Positions 33,346 to 44,889 of a stretch of DNA of 64,000 nt are shown here, one piece after another (the first letter of the stretch is position 1; the number at the start of each line of letters is the position of its first letter). This DNA is from F23-B02 sp963650165 (GTDB lineage: Bacteria; Bacillota; Clostridia; Oscillospirales; Oscillospiraceae), in assembly GCA_963650165.1 (NCBI GenBank), contig CAVJKX010000001.1, forward strand, positions 157,078 through 221,077, in the 5' to 3' direction. The notes beneath the pieces are model-generated. The model did no database searches and was not told where the DNA came from. It saw only the letters and a program-made list of their open reading frames with translations. A program made the translations under genes and the position numbers.

Positions 33346-34275
33346 ATGCCAACTTTTAATGATTTTTATTTTAATTCGAGCACAGGCAAAAACCGCATCC
33401 ACGTTCGCCGCTGCGTTCCCGACGGGGACGTGAAGGGCGTAGTCCAGATCATGCACGGCATTGCCGAGCATATAAACAGATACGACGATTTCATGTCGTT
33501 TCTGGCTTCAAACGGCTTCGTCGCTCTCGGCACCGATCACCTCGGCCACGGCAAGAGCATCGAAAGCGAGGAGCAGAAGGGCTTTTTTGCCGACAATAAC
33601 GGCTGGGACTACGTCGTAAAGGACGAGGAGATACTCCGTCTTGCAATGCGCAATACATATCCCGGCGTTCCCTTTATCCTGTTCGGACACAGCATGGGCA
33701 GCTTCATGGCGCGCACGCATCTGATCCGCTATCCCGGCGCGTTTGACGCGGCCATTATAAGCGGTACCGGCAACCAGAGCGCTGCGCTCGTTTCCGGCGG
33801 TCTTTTCATGGGAAACCTCGTCACGTCGCTCAAGGGCGCGCATCACTACAGCAGCTTCCTCAACAATCTCGCTTTCGGCAGCTACAACAAGATTTACGAC
33901 AATCCCCGCACGGAGTACGACTGGCTCACAAGGAATACCGAGGCCGTCGACAAGTACATAGCCGATCCTCTCTGCGGCTTTATCCCCACATGCAGCCTGT
34001 TCAGGGATATGATGACCGGCGTCAAGTTCATCACGAACGCCGATAATCTCAAGGCCATGAAGAAGGATATGCCCGTTTACTTCATGTCCGGCGACATGGA
34101 TCCCGTCGGCGAGTGCGGCAAGGGCGTAAAGCTTGCATACGAAAACTTCAGGAAGGCCGGCATGGAGGATGTCTCCATAAAGCTCTACAAGGGCGGCCGC
34201 CATGAAATGCTCAACGAGACAAACAGCGAAGAGGTATACACCGATATACTAAACTGGATAAGCAGCAAGATCTGA
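33346..34275 (+). CDS. Alpha/beta hydrolase, monoacylglycerol lipase-like
   Basis: Predicted cytosolic serine hydrolase of 309 residues (Hydrolase_4 / S33 type). The oxyanion segment is QIMHGIAEHINRYDDF. The nucleophile elbow GHSMGS has Ser116. The late Asp in MSGDMDPVGECG and the His in GGRHEMLNE complete the triad. The family includes monoglyceride lipases and lysophospholipases. It diverges from glpK, which suggests glycerol release followed by phosphorylation; this link is inferred from gene order only. Confidence 0.85.
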   Translation: MPTFNDFYFNSSTGKNRIHVRRCVPDGDVKGVVQIMHGIAEHINRYDDFMSFLASNGFVALGTDHLGHGKSIESEEQKGFFADNNGWDYVVKDEEILRLAMRNTYPGVPFILFGHSMGSFMARTHLIRYPGAFDAAIISGTGNQSAALVSGGLFMGNLVTSLKGAHHYSSFLNNLAFGSYNKIYDNPRTEYDWLTRNTEAVDKYIADPLCGFIPTCSLFRDMMTGVKFITNADNLKAMKKDMPVYFMSGDMDPVGECGKGVKLAYENFRKAGMEDVSIKLYKGGRHEMLNETNSEEVYTDILNWISSKI

Positions 34276-34284
34276 TATCTTTGC

Positions 34285-34317
34285 AAAAAACTCCTGTCGG
34301 CCGACAGGAGTTTTTTA
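34285..34317. terminator. Bidirectional terminator
   Basis: AAAAAACTCCTGTCGG and CCGACAGGAGTTTTTT form a perfect stem between the lipase-like gene and mreB. Confidence 0.9.
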
Positions 34318-34319
34318 TA

Positions 34320-35354
34320 TCAGTTTCTCATCTCACGGTTGCGCAGGAAGTTCATCATGCCGTCCTGCATGTTGTCAAGCTTCGTGAGAAGCTTGCCGGC
34401 GCCGTGGGCAGCGCAGGCGATAGGATCGTCAACGATCATGGTTCTTATATGCGTGCTGTCCTCGAGCATGCGGTCAACGCCGTAGAGCAGGCTGCCGCCG
34501 CCGGAGAGGATCATGCCGTTCACGCCGAGGTCGCCTATGAGCTCGGGCGGGGTGCGCTCAAGCACGCTGTGCACGTTCTCGAGAATGAGGCGCGCAGGCT
34601 CGCGCAGAACGTCGATGAGCTCTGCGGCAGTGAGTCTGACCGTCGCGGGCAGACCCTTTATGAGGTCGCGTCCCTTGACTTCCATGCTGTCGGGCGCATC
34701 CGAGCGCGGATACAGGCCGCCGATGTTTATCTTCACCTCTTCGGCGGTCATTGCGCCGATGAGAACATTGTGCTTTTTCTTGACGTAGCGGATAATCGCC
34801 TCGTCAAAGGTGCTGCCTGCGACCTTTATCGACTCGCACTCGGCAACGCCGCCCATGGACACGACCGCGATCTCGGTCGTGCCGCCGCCGATATCGACGA
34901 CCATGTGGCCGTCGGGCTTTTTTATATCGACACCCGCGCCGATAGCCGTTGCAACGGCGGTCTCGACAAGGTACACCCTGCGCGCTCCGGCCTCGATGGC
35001 CGCATCCAGAACGGCGCGTTCCTCAACACCGGTTATGCTGCTGGGCACGCACATGAGTATCCTCGGCTTAAAAAGGCTGAAGGAGGTGATCCTGCTGACG
35101 AGCTCGCGCAGCATGAGCGCAGACATGTCGTAATCGGAGATGACGCCGGCTCTTATCGGGTGGATGGCCACGACGTTTGCCGGAGTGCGGCCGAGCGTTT
35201 TCTTGGCATCCTCGCCGATCTTGAGCATCTTATCCTTGACCTTGTCCACCGCGACGACCGTGGGCTCGCGCAGCACAAGTCCCTTGCCCTGAGAATAAAC
35301 GAGAGTGTTTGACGTTCCCATATCAATTGCTATATCTCTTTCATATATGACCAT
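34320..35354 (-). CDS. mreB: Rod-shape determining protein MreB/Mbl
   Basis: Bacterial actin that guides the elongation machinery along the membrane. ATPase motifs are visible: RDIAIDMGTSNTLVY (phosphate 1), VVDIGGGTTEIAVVS (phosphate 2) and ILSGGGSLLYGVDRML (adenosine). At 344 residues, length is normal. No mreC or mreD is nearby, so this is a stand-alone copy (Mbl/MreBH-like placement). GGAG precedes ATG by ten bases. Confidence 0.95.
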   Translation of the reverse strand: MVIYERDIAIDMGTSNTLVYSQGKGLVLREPTVVAVDKVKDKMLKIGEDAKKTLGRTPANVVAIHPIRAGVISDYDMSALMLRELVSRITSFSLFKPRILMCVPSSITGVEERAVLDAAIEAGARRVYLVETAVATAIGAGVDIKKPDGHMVVDIGGGTTEIAVVSMGGVAECESIKVAGSTFDEAIIRYVKKKHNVLIGAMTAEEVKINIGGLYPRSDAPDSMEVKGRDLIKGLPATVRLTAAELIDVLREPARLILENVHSVLERTPPELIGDLGVNGMILSGGGSLLYGVDRMLEDSTHIRTMIVDDPIACAAHGAGKLLTKLDNMQDGMMNFLRNREMRN

Positions 35355-35420
35355 ACAACGCTCCGATCTGCCGCCTTAGAGCTATGCGGCAATATATTTC
35401 TGTAATTTTATCCAATTATG

Positions 35421-36074
35421 CTAATCTTCATGCCGGGCAAGAGCCGCGGCAAAGACGGCCTTTGCTCCCGCTTTGCGCAGTACGCGCGCCGCCTCGCTCA
35501 GCGTAGAGCCCGTCGTCACGACATCGTCGACAAGCAGGATGCGCAGGCCGGAGACCTCGGCCTTATCGCACAAAGCATAGGCTCCCGCGACATTCTCGCG
35601 GCGCTGCGCCGCCGTTTTCGTCAGCGACTGCGCGGCGTTTTCCCTCACCTTGCGCAGAAGCTGCCTGCACGGAAGTCCCGTGCGCTCCGCTGTCTCCTGC
35701 GCGATGAGCCGCGCCTGATCGTAGCCTCTGTGCCGCAGGCGCTTCTTTCCGAGCGGTATCCATGATATCACATCAATACCGCCGCAATCAAGATTATTTT
35801 CGACACATTCCGAGATCATCAGCCCGTAACGCCTGCTGTAGGCCGAACAGCCGCCGAATTTATATCTGTGCACAGAGCGGCGGACATTATCCTTGTAATA
35901 CAGCGGCGCTGCGCACTTGTCCACAAAGGGAAAGCGCTGAACCACGCTGTCGCCCTTAGTGTACGGCAGCTTTTCGGCGCACTCGCGGCATATATCCGTG
36001 TCCCTGAGCACGCTTCCGCAGAAAACACATTTCCACGGGTACAGCAGATGTACTATAAGATCAGCAATTTTCAT
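35421..36074 (-). CDS. comFC: ComF-family phosphoribosyltransferase-like protein
   Basis: 217 residues. The N-terminal zinc-ribbon-like part shows CVFCGSVL and CRECAEKL. The C-terminal phosphoribosyltransferase fold has the PRPP loop ILLVDDVVTTGSTL and RHRGYDQARLIA upstream of it. ComFC takes part in DNA uptake and recombination in competent bacteria. The start at 36074 (ATG) overlaps the recD2 end by 14 bases; a TTG six bases earlier is the alternative. Linkage to the helicase recD2 supports a DNA-processing role. Confidence 0.9.
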   Translation of the reverse strand: MKIADLIVHLLYPWKCVFCGSVLRDTDICRECAEKLPYTKGDSVVQRFPFVDKCAAPLYYKDNVRRSVHRYKFGGCSAYSRRYGLMISECVENNLDCGGIDVISWIPLGKKRLRHRGYDQARLIAQETAERTGLPCRQLLRKVRENAAQSLTKTAAQRRENVAGAYALCDKAEVSGLRILLVDDVVTTGSTLSEAARVLRKAGAKAVFAAALARHED

Positions 36075-38271
36075 CGGCAAGCCTTATCCGCAGTGCGCTG
36101 TAGCGGCGCGACTGCCTGTGATTGTCTATCATGCGGTGGGCAACACTGTCGTCGCCGACCATAATGAGCAACTCCTTTGCGCGGGTGACGGCGGTGTACA
36201 GGACGCCGCGCGTGAGCAGCATCTGAGCCACGGGATTTAATGCGAGTATCACCGCGCGGTACTCGCTGCCCTGCGATTTATGCACCGTCAGCGCCCAGGC
36301 ATGCTCAAGCTCGCCGAGCATCTCGAAGCCGTAGAGCGCGATCTTGTCGTCATAATCGACCCTGAGGTACTCCGAGGCCGTGTCGATCTCGACTATAGTT
36401 CCGATATCACCGTTATAAACGCCCATGCCGGACTTGCCGAGCCTGTCCTTCCAGGCGATATCGTAATTGTTCTTTATCTGGATGACCCTGTCGCCGGTGC
36501 GGAAAACCGTTTCGCCGAAGAGCTTTTCCTTTTTCTTTTCGTCGGGCGGATTGAGCTCCGCCTGAAGCCGCTTATTGAGGTTCACCGTGCCCGTTTCGCC
36601 CTTGCGGCTGGGTGACAGCACCTGTATCTGAGACACGGGTATCTTCATATTCTCCGGCAGGCGTCTTTTGCACAGCTCGACTATCGTATCCGCGCACGAG
36701 CCGCCTTGCAGGCGCTTGAGCCGGAAGAAATCGCCGCTGTTTTCGCTGAAATCGGGGTGCTCTCCCCTGTTTATCATATGCGCGTTGCGCACGATGCGGC
36801 TGTCGGCCTTCTGGCGGAATATCTCCGTGAGACGCACGGTCGGAACGACGCCGCTGCGTATGATATCGGAAAACACGCTGCCGGGCCCCACAGATGGCAG
36901 CTGATCGGCGTCTCCCACGAGCAGGATGCGGCAGTCGGATCTCAGCGCCTTGAGTATGGCATGCATAAGCGTTATGTCAACCATCGAGCACTCGTCGATA
37001 ATGAGCGCGTCGCAGGCCAGCTTATCCTCCTCATCCTTACCGAATACGACCGTTTCGCCGTCCTCTGACATTTTTGCGCCGAGCATGCGGTGGATGGTCG
37101 ATGCCTCCATGCCGCACAGCTCGCTCATCCGCTTTGCCGCACGCCCCGTGGGGGCCGCAAGATACGTTTCGAGCTCCAGCTCGTCGTACAGGGCGAGCAC
37201 GGCCTTGAGTATCGTCGTCTTGCCCGTACCGGGGCCGCCGGTTATGACGAGCACGCGGCTTTTTGCAGCAAGCGCTATCGCCTCGCGCTGCATGGGGGCG
37301 TATTCTATGCCGTTTGCGCTCTCAAGGCGGGATATCAGCGACGTTATGTCAACCTCTTTGCAGTCCTTTGCTCCGCACATGGCCTTTATGCGCTTTGCCG
37401 TGTAGGTCTCGGCCTCGTAAAGCGGCGCAAGATAGCAGGCATCGAGCCCAGCGACGGTACAGCAGACTATCTCCCCCGTCTCGGCGAGCTTATCGACGGC
37501 ATCCTCGGCAAGCTCGGGCGCGACGCCTATAAGCTGCGAGGTAGCGGCGGTAAGCTTTCCGCGCGGAATGAAGCAGTGGCCGTTGCCGGAATTGTGAACG
37601 AGCTCGAACACGACTGCGGCGCATACGCGGTTGAGGCTGTCGCCGTCAAGGCCGAGTGCCAGAGCAAGGGCGTCTGCCTCGGCGAAGCTTGCGCCGATAT
37701 GCGACGAAGCCAGTATGTAGGGATTTTCGTGCACGACCTCTATTGCGGAGCTTCCGTAGAACTTGAACATGCGCAGGGCAAAGATAGGCTGTATGCCGTA
37801 TGAGCACAGAAATTCCGTAAGGCGGCGTACTCCGGCCTGCTTTTTGAAGCCTGCGCTTATGTCCTTTGCCTTGGAGCTGCTTATGCCCTTTATCTCGGCA
37901 AGCTTATCCGGCTGCATTTCAAGAACGTCCAGCGCCCTGTCGCCGAAGCGGTCGACGATCAGCGCCGCCGTCGCGGGGCCTACGCCGCGCACCGTGCCTC
38001 CGGCAAGGTACTCGTAAATGGCCTCCGCCGAGGTCGGCAGCATGCGGCTGCACTGCTCGATCTTGAACTGCCTGCCGTGCTGCGCGTGGGTCATCCACGT
38101 TCCCTCCGCCGAGATCATCTCGCCGGGCGCGACATACGGCAGGCATCCGACCGCGGTGGTCGTCTCGCCGTCGTCGAGCTCGAGCTTCACAACGCCGTAG
38201 CCGTTCTCGTCGTTTCTGAATATGACCGCCGAGACCGTTCCGTTAATTTCGCTTAATTCCTGCATCGTCAA
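36061..38271 (-). CDS. recD2: ATP-dependent RecD2-type DNA helicase
   Basis: Superfamily 1B 5'-3' helicase involved in DNA repair and fork integrity, 736 residues. The N-terminal OB-like and helix-hairpin-helix part includes GVGPATAALIVDRFG and IKGISSSKAKDI. The motor has Walker A GGPGTGKT (345-352), LIIDECSMVD as Walker B, VGDADQLPSVGPGSVFSDII, and the C-terminal ALTVHKSQGSEY and YTAVTRAKELL. The start is either TTG 38271 (six bases after GAGG) or ATG 38265. It overlaps the end of the upstream small membrane protein gene. Confidence 0.95.
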   Translation of the reverse strand: MTMQELSEINGTVSAVIFRNDENGYGVVKLELDDGETTTAVGCLPYVAPGEMISAEGTWMTHAQHGRQFKIEQCSRMLPTSAEAIYEYLAGGTVRGVGPATAALIVDRFGDRALDVLEMQPDKLAEIKGISSSKAKDISAGFKKQAGVRRLTEFLCSYGIQPIFALRMFKFYGSSAIEVVHENPYILASSHIGASFAEADALALALGLDGDSLNRVCAAVVFELVHNSGNGHCFIPRGKLTAATSQLIGVAPELAEDAVDKLAETGEIVCCTVAGLDACYLAPLYEAETYTAKRIKAMCGAKDCKEVDITSLISRLESANGIEYAPMQREAIALAAKSRVLVITGGPGTGKTTILKAVLALYDELELETYLAAPTGRAAKRMSELCGMEASTIHRMLGAKMSEDGETVVFGKDEEDKLACDALIIDECSMVDITLMHAILKALRSDCRILLVGDADQLPSVGPGSVFSDIIRSGVVPTVRLTEIFRQKADSRIVRNAHMINRGEHPDFSENSGDFFRLKRLQGGSCADTIVELCKRRLPENMKIPVSQIQVLSPSRKGETGTVNLNKRLQAELNPPDEKKKEKLFGETVFRTGDRVIQIKNNYDIAWKDRLGKSGMGVYNGDIGTIVEIDTASEYLRVDYDDKIALYGFEMLGELEHAWALTVHKSQGSEYRAVILALNPVAQMLLTRGVLYTAVTRAKELLIMVGDDSVAHRMIDNHRQSRRYSALRIRLADENC

Positions 38272-38578
38272 ATAATTCCTCTGTGTAATCTATGCATCTG
38301 TACTGTGCGGCAAAGCGCCGCAGCACACTGCGCGTTTCCTCGTCAATATTCTCCGCTTTTATGATAATATCCGCTCTGAACGTTCCGTTCTCGCGCAGCC
38401 AGATGAGACTGCGCAGAGTGTATTCCGCCAGGGGCTCTGCGCCGCGTATGTTCAGCACGACGGCAGCATCGCTGCTTCTGCCGAGCCTTACGGGCGTCAG
38501 CAGCAGCCCCTTGACAGACCATATTATCAGCCACAGCACGGCGGCCGCGGCAAAGCCCACGGCAATATACATCGTCAT
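38243..38578 (-). CDS. Small membrane-anchored protein, unknown
   Basis: 111 residues with one N-terminal hydrophobic helix (residues 4-27), then a soluble part with AAVVLNIRGAEPLAEYTLRSLIWLRENGTF, which looks like a small alpha/beta domain. GGAGGGG lies five bases before ATG and is inside a stem (38584-38612). It overlaps the recD2 start by 29 bases. I recognise no family. Confidence 0.6.
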   Translation of the reverse strand: MTMYIAVGFAAAAVLWLIIWSVKGLLLTPVRLGRSSDAAVVLNIRGAEPLAEYTLRSLIWLRENGTFRADIIIKAENIDEETRSVLRRFAAQYRCIDYTEELFDDAGIKRN

Positions 38579-38583
38579 CGTAT

Positions 38584-38612
38584 CCCCTCCCGTATCATTT
38601 TACGGCGAGGGG
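38584..38612 (-). promoter_or_regulatory. Stem burying the ribosome site of the small membrane protein gene
   Basis: On the minus strand CCCCTCgCCGTA pairs with TACGGGAGGGG (11 pairs, one bulge). The pairing covers the Shine-Dalgarno sequence GGAGGGG. There is no T-tract, so it is a weak candidate for a uvrA terminator. Confidence 0.4.
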
Positions 38613-38622
38613 GCGTTTATGG

Positions 38623-41446
<2,824 letters not shown>

Positions 41447-41454
<8 letters not shown>

Positions 41455-41941
41455 TCTCACTTACCAGATCTGCAAATTCCGCGCGCACGAAGGCGGCAAG
41501 CTCCTTCGGGTCGAGCTCGACCTGATAGCCTATCCTGCCGGCGCTGACCATAACGGTCGGCTTATCCTGCGCGCTTATATCTATAAAGGTTTTGTACTGC
41601 TTTTTCATGCCTATCGGTGAGCAGCCGCCGCGCACATAGCCCGTGAGCGCGTTTATCTCGCTGACATGGATCATCGCTATCGACTTCTCTCCCGACGCCT
41701 TTGCCGCCTTTTTGAGGTCGAGCTCGCCCGTCACCGGCACGTCAAAGACGTATATGTTTTTGCTCGCGCCGCGGGCAACAAGTGTCTTGAACACCTGCGA
41801 GGGCTCCAGGCCGCATATCCTTGCGACTGTAGCACCGTCAACGGCATCGTCGCCGTGGGGATATTCGTGCGGCGTATATTTTATTTTCTTCTGTTCAAGC
41901 AGACGCATCACGTTTGTTTTCTGTTCTTTGCTTTTACTCAC
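41447..41941 (-). CDS. ybaK: Cys-tRNA(Pro)/Cys-tRNA deacylase, YbaK/EbsC family
   Basis: Editing-domain protein of 164 residues that hydrolyses mischarged Cys-tRNA(Pro). Family signs are EYPHGDDAVDGATVARICGLEPSQVFKTLV, the lysine in KKAAKASGEKSIAMI, and GYVRGGCSPIGMKKQYKTFID near the active site. The GTG start at 41941 is preceded by GAGGTG. It overlaps uvrA by a few bases and is likely cotranscribed with it. Confidence 0.92.
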
Positions 41942-42008
41942 TTCGTACTCACCTCAGCTGCTGCGCATAATGGATTATTATACCGCGAAATCATATATCT
42001 TTCAACAC

Positions 42009-42050
42009 AAAAAAGGACTTCCGATCAGGCCGGAAGTCCGTGTTTTTTTT
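42009..42050. terminator. Terminator between ybaK and the TetR gene
   Basis: GGACTTCCG and CGGAAGTCC stem flanked by A- and T-runs. It lies just past the TetR gene stop on the minus strand. Confidence 0.85.
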
Positions 42051-42057
42051 GATTTGT

Positions 42058-42615
42058 TCAGTTTTTCTGGAATCTTGCCAGCAGGTTTTCCGTGCTGCCG
42101 TCGAGGATCTTGATATAACGCTCCTTATCGTGCTCGTCGAGCGGGGGCATTCCCATGTCGAACCACTGGGATATCCAGCCTATCGCGGCGTTGACATAGA
42201 ACTCGCACACAAACTCGAGATCCGACCACTCGATGGTCTTCCCCTCGGCGCAGATGACCGCAAAGCTGTGCACGCAGTAGTGCAGACGGCCCTTGAAATA
42301 TTTCAGAAGATATGCGCGGTTCTGCGAATTGAAGATATTCAGAACGAAGCTGCGGTTATCCTCGAGATACTGGAACCACTCGGCAACATTCTCGCGCCAT
42401 TTATCGTAAAGTATCTCGTGCGGAAGTGCTTTATTGGTATCCTCCTCGAACACCCACTCGAGAAGATCGTAAACATCGTCAAAGTGGTAGTAGAACGTCT
42501 GGCGGTTTACGCCGCACTCCTCAACAAGGTCCTTCACGGTGATCTTATCAATGGGCTTTACCGAAAGCATCTTTTTCAGCGCATTGCCCAGAGCTTCTTT
42601 TGTTGAGCTTGCCAT
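42058..42615 (-). CDS. TetR/AcrR-family transcriptional regulator
   Basis: One-component repressor of 185 residues. The N-terminal DNA-binding helices are KPIDKITVKDLVEECGVNRQTFYYHFDDVYDLLEWVF. The C-terminal ligand domain begins with DKWRENVAEWFQYLEDN and resembles the DhaS/TetR_C_33 kind found widely in Clostridia. A perfect dyad upstream is a likely autoregulatory operator. No transporter is adjacent, so the regulated function is unclear. Confidence 0.85.
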   Translation of the reverse strand: MASSTKEALGNALKKMLSVKPIDKITVKDLVEECGVNRQTFYYHFDDVYDLLEWVFEEDTNKALPHEILYDKWRENVAEWFQYLEDNRSFVLNIFNSQNRAYLLKYFKGRLHYCVHSFAVICAEGKTIEWSDLEFVCEFYVNAAIGWISQWFDMGMPPLDEHDKERYIKILDGSTENLLARFQKN

Positions 42616-42635
42616 TTAAATTTACCTCTTTCTCT

Positions 42636-42653
42636 ATGACACCCCAATGTCAT
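42636..42653 (-). promoter_or_regulatory. Candidate TetR operator
   Basis: ATGACACCCCAATGTCAT, 6-base perfect arms around a 6-base centre, 20 bases upstream of the TetR start codon and downstream of a likely -10 (TATAGT, 42676-42671). This is the usual place for a self-repression site. Confidence 0.5.
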
Positions 42654-42767
42654 ATTGTTGTTTAGCTTTACTATAGCACATGTTAAGAAAAAAAGATAGA
42701 TAAATATTTATTTTTTTGTCGAAATGTGCTTATATATAAATACTACTGTTTATTTTGAGGCTTTACG

Positions 42768-43691
42768 ATGTACAGAACGGAAACGGAACGCGGCAGATTT
42801 GCCCCCAGCCCGAGCGGCCAGCTTCATATGGGAAACCTCGCGTCATGCCTTCTGGCATGGCTGGACGCACGCAGTGCCGGAGCGCAGCTTGTGTTCCGCA
42901 TGGAGGATCTTGATCCCGAGCGCAGCAGCCGCAGGAGCGAGGAAAGCATATATACGTCTCTGAGGGCCCTCGGCCTTGACTGGGACGAGGGATACCCCGA
43001 CGTGGACTATCGGCAGAGCGGACGGAGCAAAAAATACGATGAGGCGTTTGAGCTGCTGCTCAGGCGCGGCCTGCTCTATCCCTGCTATTGCAGCCGCAGT
43101 GAGCGGCTTGCGGCCTCCGCTCCGCACCCCGGAGAGCAAAAGCCCGATCCGGGATGCAGGTGCAGGTATCTCAATGCGCAGGAGCGGCTGGAGCTTGAGC
43201 GCTCCGGCAGAAGGGCCGCATGGAAGATCAGGGTCCCGGACAAGACAATAGCTTTCACCGACGGGCATTACGGCAGCATTTCCGAAAATCTCGCCGGGAG
43301 CGGTGATTTTATTATAAAGCGCTCGGACGGCGTGTATGCATATCAGCTTGCCGTTTCGTTTGACGATATGGACATGGGTATAACGCGCGTCGTGCGCGGG
43401 CGCGATCTGCTGACGTCCGCGGCAAGGCAGATATGGCTGATACAAACGCTCGGCGGCACGGCTCCGCGCTATTATCACGCGCCGCTCATTACCGGTGCCG
43501 ACGGCAGAAAGCTTTCAAAGCGCAGCGGTGACCTCGGCGCGGAGGCGCTTTTAAATAAGCATTCGCCGGAGGAGCTGATCGGATACCTTGCCGGACTTCT
43601 CGGCATATCCGACGGCAGACCCGCATGCGCTGCGGAGCTTTTAAACGGCTTTGACTGGGAAAAGGTCAGAAAAGACGATATTTTATTATAA
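42768..43691 (+). CDS. gluQ: Glutamyl-Q tRNA(Asp) synthetase
   Basis: Truncated GluRS paralogue that charges glutamate onto queuosine in the anticodon of tRNA(Asp). It begins GRFAPSPSGQLHMGNLASCL, with the HIGH-like HMGN at residues 20-23 and LSKRSGDLGAEAL as the KMSKS equivalent (KLSKR). The zinc ligands CYC and CRC (YPCYCSRSE, GCRCRYL) are those of GluQ-RS. There is no anticodon-binding domain and length is 307, as expected. GAGG lies seven bases before ATG. Confidence 0.95.
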   Translation: MYRTETERGRFAPSPSGQLHMGNLASCLLAWLDARSAGAQLVFRMEDLDPERSSRRSEESIYTSLRALGLDWDEGYPDVDYRQSGRSKKYDEAFELLLRRGLLYPCYCSRSERLAASAPHPGEQKPDPGCRCRYLNAQERLELERSGRRAAWKIRVPDKTIAFTDGHYGSISENLAGSGDFIIKRSDGVYAYQLAVSFDDMDMGITRVVRGRDLLTSAARQIWLIQTLGGTAPRYYHAPLITGADGRKLSKRSGDLGAEALLNKHSPEELIGYLAGLLGISDGRPACAAELLNGFDWEKVRKDDILL

Positions 43692-43695
43692 ATAT

Positions 43696-43721
43696 AAAAA
43701 CTCCCCACGAGGGGAGTTTTT
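43696..43721. terminator. Bidirectional terminator
   Basis: AAAAACTCCCC-ACG-AGGGGAGTTTTT between the convergent gluQ and phosphatase genes; the T-run overlaps the phosphatase stop. Confidence 0.88.
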
Positions 43722-44889
43722 AAAAATCGTGTATTTTCACGCGTTTGCCCATCTTCTGCAGATTTTGCGACAGCTCCTTGAGTATCTGCATTTTGACGTT
43801 GAAGTTTATGGGCAGGCCGTCATGCGCCGGGTTTGCCGCGTGGCCGATGAACATGTTTATGTCCGTGGCCTCCTCGAACAGTATGCGCGCGGCCAGCGAT
43901 GCACCGTCCTTTTTATAATACCAGTTTTCAAAGCTTCGGTTATCTTTGAGATAGTCCTTCGAATAGGCAAGGATGCGGTCAACGGTTATGATGCCCTCGG
44001 TCGCAAGATCGACGCCCTGTATATGCGATATGGCCGGTATATCCGGATCGGGCGAAGAGTACTCGGTCTGCACCGTAGCATGCAGATACTCCGCAGCTAT
44101 CTTCGAGGTCGTGCCGCCGCAGACGATGTGCTTACCCTCCTTGGCGAAAAACAGCGCCATCATGCGGTGGTTGTCGCTCATGTTCTTCGGCGGGCCGACC
44201 GCAATGTTGACGGTCTGGCGCTGGCGTATCTTCACGATACAGGCCGTTGCGTCGTCAAACGGCTTGTAGCCGTAGAGCTTGTTGACCTCCTCCATGAGAA
44301 TGTTCGTAAGGACATTGGCCGTGAGGCCGGAGTCGCTCAGCGGCCCCATGAAATCGGCAAGCGCCGCCCTGTCCCACGAGGTATTGAGCACACCGTTATC
44401 GCTGGCATAGAGCATGCCGTCCGACAGGGCGATGAACAGGTCGCCATCCTCAAGCTCAAGGCTTGAGCGGTAGATGGTCTTCTCGCCTATAGTGATCGTC
44501 GAAAGCGGGAACTCGTACAGCTGCTCATTGCGGATGAGTATGACATTCGGGTTTTCGTACTGGATTATATCCGCGTGCGTATCGTTTTCGAGCCTTATTA
44601 TCGTGAAGGTCGAAAACGCCGTCTTGCGCTCGGAGCATATGGGCAGCGTATCGGCAATGGTCTCGACCGCGTCGCGGATATCAAGGCCCGCGGCGAGCAT
44701 CGTCGATATTATGGTCGAGGTGAGCGTTGACAGGATACTGGCCTTAACGCCGCTGCCGAGGCCGTCGGCAAGGACGATTATGGTCGAATCGTCGCTCTCG
44801 GCGATCTCTATATGGTCGCCGCAGAGCTGCTCGCCGTCATGGTTAAGGCTCATGTACGCTATCTCGCTGCAAAGATTATTCTTCTTCAA
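43720..44889 (-). CDS. SpoIIE-type PP2C protein phosphatase, partner of the hydrogenase sensor
   Basis: Metal-dependent Ser/Thr phosphatase of the SpoIIE/RsbU fold, 389 residues. The catalytic N-terminal domain (residues 10-225) shows GEQLCGDHIEI, VLADGLGSGVKASILS, DGDLFIALSDGMLYA and FDDATACIVKI, supplying the metal-binding aspartates. The C-terminal 150 residues are a separate domain of unknown role. The start is taken as TTG 44889, aligned to the family N-terminus; ATG 44853 is the alternative. It overlaps the hydrogenase-like gene by 14 bases, so the two are surely coexpressed and likely form a signalling pair. Confidence 0.85.
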   Translation of the reverse strand: MKKNNLCSEIAYMSLNHDGEQLCGDHIEIAESDDSTIIVLADGLGSGVKASILSTLTSTIISTMLAAGLDIRDAVETIADTLPICSERKTAFSTFTIIRLENDTHADIIQYENPNVILIRNEQLYEFPLSTITIGEKTIYRSSLELEDGDLFIALSDGMLYASDNGVLNTSWDRAALADFMGPLSDSGLTANVLTNILMEEVNKLYGYKPFDDATACIVKIRQRQTVNIAVGPPKNMSDNHRMMALFFAKEGKHIVCGGTTSKIAAEYLHATVQTEYSSPDPDIPAISHIQGVDLATEGIITVDRILAYSKDYLKDNRSFENWYYKKDGASLAARILFEEATDINMFIGHAANPAHDGLPINFNVKMQILKELSQNLQKMGKRVKIHDF

